Shown: positions 40,044-44,379 of the stretch, in pieces
Layout: each line of letters opens with the position of its first letter
Position numbering within the stretch: position 1 is the first letter of the stretch
From: an uncultured Roseburia sp.
GTDB lineage: Bacteria > Bacillota > Clostridia > Lachnospirales > Lachnospiraceae
Reading direction: 5' to 3'
DNA: 44,379 bases
Assembly (NCBI GenBank): GCA_900550935.1
Contig: URUD01000023.1
Coordinates: 1 to 44,379, forward strand
Program-made: the position numbers and the translations under genes
The notes under the pieces: model-generated
The model's database searches: none
What the model was told of the DNA's origin: nothing
Seen by the model: the letters and a program-made list of their open reading frames with translations, nothing else

Positions 40044-40477
40044 TTACAATTAGAAATATGCAGGTGGCGGATGCGCTTGCTGTCAGTGAGATTGAACAGG
40101 AGATCTTTTCAAGACCCTGGAGTTATCAGGGGTTCGTGGATTCTCTGAATCTTGGAAATACGATATTTCTCGTTGCAGAGGAAGAGGGAAGGATTCTGGG
40201 ATACATCGGAATGTATCTGGCAATGGATGAAGGCGAGATCACGAATGTTGCAGTAATGAAACAGGAACGCCAGCGAGGAATTGGCGGAATGCTTTTAAAA
40301 GAGATCAAAAAAGAGGCAGAACGCAGAGCAATCGCACGCATCGTGCTGGAAGTACGGGTGTCAAACGCCAGCGCGATCCGGCTGTATGAGAGGGAAGGCT
40401 TTCAGAATTGCGGCGCGCGCAAAAATTTTTATGAGCTTCCCAGGGAAGATGCCTATATTATGATATACGGCCAGTAA
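40040..40477 (+). CDS. rimI: Ribosomal-protein-alanine N-acetyltransferase
   Basis: A 145-residue GNAT enzyme. The RimI signature is clear: EITNVAVMKQERQRGIGGMLLKEIKKEAE (acetyl-CoA loop QRGIGG), LEVRVSNASAIRLYEREGF and ARKNFYELPREDAYIMI. In E. coli RimI acetylates the N-terminus of ribosomal protein bS18. Genes for RimI commonly lie next to tsaB, as here, with a 4-nt overlap. Confidence 0.95.
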   Translation: MITIRNMQVADALAVSEIEQEIFSRPWSYQGFVDSLNLGNTIFLVAEEEGRILGYIGMYLAMDEGEITNVAVMKQERQRGIGGMLLKEIKKEAERRAIARIVLEVRVSNASAIRLYEREGFQNCGARKNFYELPREDAYIMIYGQ

Positions 40478-40550
40478 TTCCCACTGTATCTGCAATATCC
40501 ACTCTATTATAATGGAGACAGAGCTAAAATACGCTGAAATGGAGAGAATT

Positions 40551-40781
40551 ATGAGCAGAGTAACAGATAAGATCTATTGTAATCGATGTGGAAAACTGAT
40601 TTGCACAGAAGACAAAAAGGAACAGACATCTTTTTTGACCATTCAGAAGGAATGGGGATATTTTTCAGAAGGAAAAGACGGACTGATCCACAAGATGGAT
40701 ATTTGCGAGCCCTGCTATGAAGTATTGATACAGGAATTTGCGATACCACCGGAACAGAGGAAGAAAACAGAGCTTATATAG
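40551..40781 (+). CDS. Small zinc-ribbon-like protein, unrecognised
   Basis: A 76-residue protein from ATG 40551 behind GGAGAG (40541-40546). An upstream ATG at 40512 lies within a TATAAT-like box and has no ribosome binding site. Four Cys in two CxxC pairs (YCNRCGKLIC near residue 10 and CEPCYEVLI near residue 57) suggest one zinc ribbon or treble-clef site. I recognise no named family. It is 13 nt upstream of rnz. Confidence 0.65.
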   Translation: MSRVTDKIYCNRCGKLICTEDKKEQTSFLTIQKEWGYFSEGKDGLIHKMDICEPCYEVLIQEFAIPPEQRKKTELI

Positions 40782-40793
40782 AAGGAGAAAAAA

Positions 40794-41708
40794 ATGCTGG
40801 ATGTATGCCTTTTAGGAACAGGTGGAATGATGCCGTTGCCGCACCGCTGGTTGACTGCTGCGATGATGCGTTACAACGGGAGCAATCTGCTCATTGACTG
40901 CGGGGAGGGAACCCAGATTGCGATAAAAGAAAAAGGATGGACGTTTAAACCGATTGATATCATATGTTTTACCCATTACCATGCGGACCATATCAGTGGA
41001 CTGCCTGGGCTGCTTCTTACAATGGGAAATGCAGAGCGGACGGAGCCGCTTGTTATGATAGGACCAAAGGGATTAGAGCGGGTGGTAAGTGCACTTCGGA
41101 CGATTGCACCGGAATTACCTTTTCCAATCCAATATATTGAGATTACAGAGCCAACAGCCGATATAGAAATAAAGGGATATCATATCCATGCATTCCGGGT
41201 AAATCACAACATCACCTGTTATGGCTATACCGTAGAGATCCATCGTGCAGGCAGATTTCAGGTGGAGCGTGCAATGGAACATCAGATACCACGCCCATAT
41301 TGGAGCCGGCTGCAAAAAGGAGAGACCATTACGGCAGAAGATGGGGTCACATATACACCGGATATGGTATTGGGGGCACCGCGCAAAGGCATCAAGGTCA
41401 CATATTGCACTGATACAAGACCTACCGAGAGTATTGTGGCATCTGCAAAAGGTTCTGATCTGTTTATCTGTGAGGGAATGTATGCAGAAAAAGAAAAACT
41501 TGCGAAAGCAAAACAATATAAACACATGACATTTTATGAGGCAGCAGACCTTGCAAAACGTGCAGAAGTGACAGAGATGTGGCTGACCCATTTTTCCCCG
41601 TCCCTGATACGGGCAGAGGACTATATGCCACAGGTGCATGCAATCTTTGAACATGCATATCTTGGCAAAGACGGAAAAAGTGTGGAACTGTTGTTTGAAG
41701 AAACGTAG
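40794..41708 (+). CDS. rnz: Ribonuclease Z
   Basis: A 304-residue metallo-beta-lactamase-fold nuclease that cuts tRNA precursors 3' of the discriminator base. It has the motif FTHYHADHISGLPG (HxHxDH), an aspartate/histidine region with CDTRPTESIVASAKGSDLFICEGMY and the late LTHFSPSL. The serine tRNA genes at 44.1-44.4 kb lack an encoded CCA where their 3' end is visible, which is the kind of substrate RNase Z is needed for. AAGGAG precedes the ATG. Confidence 0.95.
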   Translation: MLDVCLLGTGGMMPLPHRWLTAAMMRYNGSNLLIDCGEGTQIAIKEKGWTFKPIDIICFTHYHADHISGLPGLLLTMGNAERTEPLVMIGPKGLERVVSALRTIAPELPFPIQYIEITEPTADIEIKGYHIHAFRVNHNITCYGYTVEIHRAGRFQVERAMEHQIPRPYWSRLQKGETITAEDGVTYTPDMVLGAPRKGIKVTYCTDTRPTESIVASAKGSDLFICEGMYAEKEKLAKAKQYKHMTFYEAADLAKRAEVTEMWLTHFSPSLIRAEDYMPQVHAIFEHAYLGKDGKSVELLFEET

Positions 41709-41743
41709 GAGAGGGCAGAAGGCACTCTGGAATGGAGGAGAAT

Positions 41744-42322
41744 ATGAAAAAGAAAAGCAGAGTAGTCGTAATAGCAATCGTATGTATTGCAGTGATATTG
41801 GGAGCATTTTGGCAAATAACCCGCAGCAGGGGAGCGTCCGTGGAGGATACGGTGGAGCTGACTGAGGTTCAGAAAGTGATCACCAAGGATTTGGATGCAA
41901 ACTATCCTGAAACACCGCGGGAAGTGGTAAAAACATATAATCGCATTATTTCGTGTTTTTATGACCAGTCCTATACCGATGATGAGTTATATGATCTGGG
42001 ACATCAGGCGAGAAAACTGTTTGATGATGAACTTTTGGAGAGCAATCCGGAAGATACTTATTTTGATGCATTAAAAGCAGATATTGCAGAATACAAAGAA
42101 GCATCCAAGACGATTGTTTCAAGTAGTGTGTGCGACAGTAATGACGTAAAATACCAGACTGTAGACGGGGATGAGTGTGCGTATGTGACGGCATCCTATT
42201 TTATCAATGAGTCGAAAAAATACAGTCGTACAAATCAGACTTATGTGCTGAGAAAAGATGAAGATGGAAAATGGAAGATATTAGTGTTCTACAAGACAGA
42301 AGGAGATTCACAGAATGAGTGA
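41744..42322 (+). CDS. Unrecognised membrane-anchored protein between rnz and tsaD
   Basis: A 192-residue protein from ATG 41744, behind GGAGGA. One N-terminal transmembrane helix (about residues 7-25) is followed by an acidic extracytoplasmic domain with YPETPREVVKTYNRIISCFYDQSYTDDELYDLGHQARKLFDDELL and a C-terminal beta-rich part (YVTASYFINESKKYSRTNQTYVLRKDEDGKWKILVFYKTE) that looks like an NTF2-like fold. I cannot name the family with confidence. It overlaps the tsaD start by 8 nt, so it is co-translated with it. Confidence 0.7.
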   Translation: MKKKSRVVVIAIVCIAVILGAFWQITRSRGASVEDTVELTEVQKVITKDLDANYPETPREVVKTYNRIISCFYDQSYTDDELYDLGHQARKLFDDELLESNPEDTYFDALKADIAEYKEASKTIVSSSVCDSNDVKYQTVDGDECAYVTASYFINESKKYSRTNQTYVLRKDEDGKWKILVFYKTEGDSQNE

Positions 42323-43340
42323 TGATGAAATAAAGATACTGGCAATAGAGAGTTCCTGTGACGAGACAGCAGCAGCAGTTGTTGTGAATGGAAGGGATGT
42401 GAGATCCAATGTAATCTCTTCGCAGATCGCATTGCACACCTTATATGGTGGAGTTGTACCGGAGATCGCATCGCGGAAACATATTGAGAAAATTAATCAG
42501 GTAATAGAACAGGCACTCTCAGATGCCCATATGACATTGGACGACATCGATGCGATCGGTGTGACCTATGGACCGGGACTGGTAGGTGCGTTACTGGTAG
42601 GTGTGGCAGAGGCGAAGGCAATCAGCTATGCCAAAAATATTCCATTGGTGGGAGTGCACCATATAGAGGGTCATATCAGTGCCAACTATATCGAAAATAA
42701 GGATTTAGAGCCACCGTTTTTGTGTCTGGTTGTGTCCGGGGGACATACCCATCTTGTTAAGGTGCTTGATTATGGAAAATATGAAATTTTGGGAAGAACC
42801 AGAGATGATGCAGCAGGAGAAGCATTTGATAAGGTAGCACGTGCAATCGGATTGGGATATCCGGGTGGACCAAAGATTGAAAAAGTATCGCATGAAGGAA
42901 ACCCGCATGCGATGGAGTTTCCACGTGCCAAAATAGCAGATGGCCCATATGATTTCAGTTTTAGTGGATTAAAGTCTGCCGTTTTAAATTATCTGAATGG
43001 CTGCAAAATGAAAGGAACGCCAATCGTGCAGGCAGATGTTGCCGCATCTTTCCAGAAGGCAGTAACGGATGTACTGATCGGAAATGCGATGAAGGCGATC
43101 GATGAATACAAGATGGACAAGTTTGCGATAGCAGGTGGAGTGGCATCGAATGCAACATTGCGTGAAGGTATGCGGGAAGCGTGTGAGAAAAAGGGAGTGG
43201 CATTTTATCATCCATCCCCGATCTTCTGTACGGACAATGCGGCTATGATCGGAGTGGCAGCATACTATGACTTTATCAATGGAAAAAGAGACGGACTTGA
43301 TCTGAACGCAGTGCCAAACCTGAAACTGGGAGAGCGTTAA
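42315..43340 (+). CDS. tsaD: tRNA N6-adenosine threonylcarbamoyltransferase
   Basis: A 341-residue enzyme (Gcp/YgjD/Kae1 family) that transfers the threonylcarbamoyl group to tRNA A37. It starts with LAIESSCDETAAAVV and has the metal-binding His pair HIEGH (residues about 116-120), GGHTHLVKV, and the C-terminal CTDNAAMIGVAAYY. The start lies inside the upstream gene, and the stop shares one base with the ispD start. With TsaB and TsaE it completes three of the four proteins of the bacterial t6A pathway. Confidence 0.97.
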   Translation: MSDDEIKILAIESSCDETAAAVVVNGRDVRSNVISSQIALHTLYGGVVPEIASRKHIEKINQVIEQALSDAHMTLDDIDAIGVTYGPGLVGALLVGVAEAKAISYAKNIPLVGVHHIEGHISANYIENKDLEPPFLCLVVSGGHTHLVKVLDYGKYEILGRTRDDAAGEAFDKVARAIGLGYPGGPKIEKVSHEGNPHAMEFPRAKIADGPYDFSFSGLKSAVLNYLNGCKMKGTPIVQADVAASFQKAVTDVLIGNAMKAIDEYKMDKFAIAGGVASNATLREGMREACEKKGVAFYHPSPIFCTDNAAMIGVAAYYDFINGKRDGLDLNAVPNLKLGER

Positions 43341-44029
43341 TGGAAAAGTATACAGCAATCGTATTAGCAGGTGGCAGTGGGAAAAGAATGAATGCCAGGG
43401 TACATAAACAGTACCTGGAGGTGAATGGCAGACCGCTGATCTATTATTCCCTAAAAGCATTTGAAAGCAGTGCGGTGGATGAGATTATTCTGGTCTGCGG
43501 CGCGGGCGAGGAAGAGTACTGCCAGAAAGAGATCATAGACAAATATCAGATAAAAAAGGTGAAAGCGATCGTAGCAGGAGGAAAAGAACGCTATCATTCT
43601 GTATATCAGGGGCTGCTGACCGCAGGAGATCCGGATTATGTTCTGATCCATGATGGGGCCAGACCCATGGTGGATGCTGAAATGATAAAACGTTCTATGG
43701 ATTCTGTGAAACAGTATAAGGCGTGCGTGGCAGCTATGCCGGTAAAAGACACCATTAAGGTGGCAGATGAGAATGCATTTGCAAAAGAGACGCCAGAGCG
43801 TAGCAGGTTATGGCAGATACAGACACCACAGACATTTTCTTATCCGCTGGTGCGACAGGCATATGAGAAAATGTTAGAAAAAGAGGATGGAACGATAACA
43901 GATGATGCCATGGTTGTGGAACGCATGACACAGGTTCCGGTAAAGCTGATAGAGGGAAACTATCGGAACATTAAAGTGACGACACCAGAAGATTTGCTGA
44001 TCACAGAATTATATCTGCAAAAAAAATGA
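43340..44029 (+). CDS. ispD: 2-C-methyl-D-erythritol 4-phosphate cytidylyltransferase
   Basis: A 229-residue nucleotidyltransferase of the MEP isoprenoid pathway. The CTP-binding motif is IVLAGGSGKRMNARVHKQYLEVNGRPLIYYSL (residues about 7-38). The family segments VLIHDGARPMVD, PVKDTIK and LWQIQTPQTFSYPLV follow, with the C-terminal NIKVTTPEDLLITELYL. The start overlaps the tsaD stop by one base (TAATG). No other isoprenoid gene is in the window. Confidence 0.96.
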   Translation: MEKYTAIVLAGGSGKRMNARVHKQYLEVNGRPLIYYSLKAFESSAVDEIILVCGAGEEEYCQKEIIDKYQIKKVKAIVAGGKERYHSVYQGLLTAGDPDYVLIHDGARPMVDAEMIKRSMDSVKQYKACVAAMPVKDTIKVADENAFAKETPERSRLWQIQTPQTFSYPLVRQAYEKMLEKEDGTITDDAMVVERMTQVPVKLIEGNYRNIKVTTPEDLLITELYLQKK

Positions 44030-44048
44030 AAAAATATTAAAAAAGTTG

Positions 44049-44077
44049 TTGACAATAGAAAGAGTTGATGCTAGAAT
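44049..44077 (+). promoter_or_regulatory. Promoter of the serine tRNA genes
   Basis: A perfect TTGACA (44049-44054), 17-bp spacer and TAGAAT (44072-44077), about 30 bp upstream of the first tRNA. Confidence 0.7.
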
Positions 44078-44108
44078 AACTCTTGCGCTGGTTAAGAGCG
44101 TGAAACAC

Positions 44109-44194
44109 GGAGAGGTATCGAAGTGGTCATAACGAGGCGGTCTTGAAAACCGTTTGTCCGCAAGGGCGCGTGGGTTCGAATCCCACTCTCTCCG
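44109..44194 (+). tRNA. tRNA-Ser (UGA anticodon)
   Basis: An 86-nt gene with a 7-bp acceptor stem (GGAGAGG with TCTCTCC, one G-U), an anticodon stem-loop with loop CTTGAAA giving anticodon TGA, a long variable arm as expected for serine, and the T loop TTCGAAT. The discriminator is G and no CCA is encoded. Confidence 0.93.
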
Positions 44195-44308
44195 CTCCTG
44201 AGGACGCAGTACCTCCTCAGTGGAAGCAATGAAACGGCTGATGCGGGACTGAACACAAGAGATTACTTCTTTAACTATATATTGTAAAATGAGAATCAAC
44301 TAACTTGT

Positions 44309-44379
44309 GGAGAAGTACCCAAGTGGTCGAAGGGACACCCCTGGAAAGGGTGCAGGTCGTTAATAGCGGCGCGAGGGTT
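44309..44379 (+). tRNA. tRNA-Ser (GGA anticodon), cut by the window end
   Basis: The gene starts GGAGAAG and has an anticodon loop with CTGGAAA (anticodon GGA) and a long variable arm (GCAGGTCGTTAATAGCGGC). The T arm and 3' end lie beyond the window. Confidence 0.9.

Noticed and set aside
44009..44299. Open frame on the minus strand over the end of ispD and the serine tRNA
   Set aside because: It runs through a clear tRNA gene and has no ribosome binding site; such frames over tRNAs are a known artefact.
1..44379. CRISPR array, insertion sequence, prophage or integrase
   Set aside because: No regularly spaced repeats, transposase, integrase or phage structural proteins are seen anywhere in the window.

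Overview
The window looks like a chromosomal segment of a butyrate-producing Firmicute of the family Lachnospiraceae, most like Roseburia or Agathobacter. I infer this from the butyrate gene order (thl-hbd-bcd-etfB-etfA), the strong AGGAGG-type ribosome binding sites, low-to-moderate GC, LytTR regulators, an ECF-type riboflavin transporter under an FMN riboswitch, and several small membrane families common in this group. The genus is an inference; no 16S gene is present. Almost every gene is on the + strand. The exceptions are a degenerate HD-GYP protein at 14.4-15.6 kb, a DUF975 protein at 33.3-34.0 kb and a small membrane protein at 34.6-35.0 kb.

Layout. 0-1.3 kb: the last codons of secA, then prfB with its self-regulating +1 frameshift. 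1.3-5.3 kb: a four-gene envelope module (zinc-ribbon membrane protein, SPFH protein with three zinc ribbons, second zinc-ribbon membrane protein, TPM-domain protein), like the Bacillus ydjGHI genes but without pspA. 5.4-8.3 kb: a threonine-branch operon (ACT regulator, homoserine dehydrogenase, phosphoglycerate-mutase-like putative homoserine kinase). 8.5-9.7 kb: a MntP/YtaF-like membrane protein and a GNAT enzyme with a membrane tail. 10-14.3 kb: carA-carB. 14.4-17 kb: the degenerate HD-GYP protein and a secreted coiled-coil/SleB-type wall hydrolase. 17.3-22.6 kb: the butyrate operon, whose leader holds a promoter, three hairpins (the last terminator-like) and a near-perfect Rex operator. 22.8-25.7 kb: small membrane protein, ECF S component, mtnA and an Mrp/NBP35 ATPase. 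25.8-27.7 kb: LytTR regulator, LiaF-like and DUF4097-like genes.

27.8-33.2 kb is the most unusual part. It encodes an AgrA/AgrC-like two-component system. A pair of LytTR-type direct repeats, a possible promoter and a 22-residue aromatic amphipathic peptide follow at once. After these come a secreted cysteine-peptidase-like protein interrupted by a frameshift at A7, an unrecognised exported protein and an O-antigen-ligase-like membrane protein. The block ends at a strong bidirectional terminator and becomes AT-rich in its second half. I propose it is an undescribed peptide-signalling or peptide-effector locus in which the two-component system switches on the peptide operon next to it.

33.2-44.4 kb is mostly housekeeping: small membrane proteins, tex, the FMN riboswitch with ribU, then tsaE-tsaB-rimI, a small zinc protein, rnz, an unrecognised membrane-anchored protein, tsaD and ispD, and two serine tRNA genes, the second cut by the window edge.
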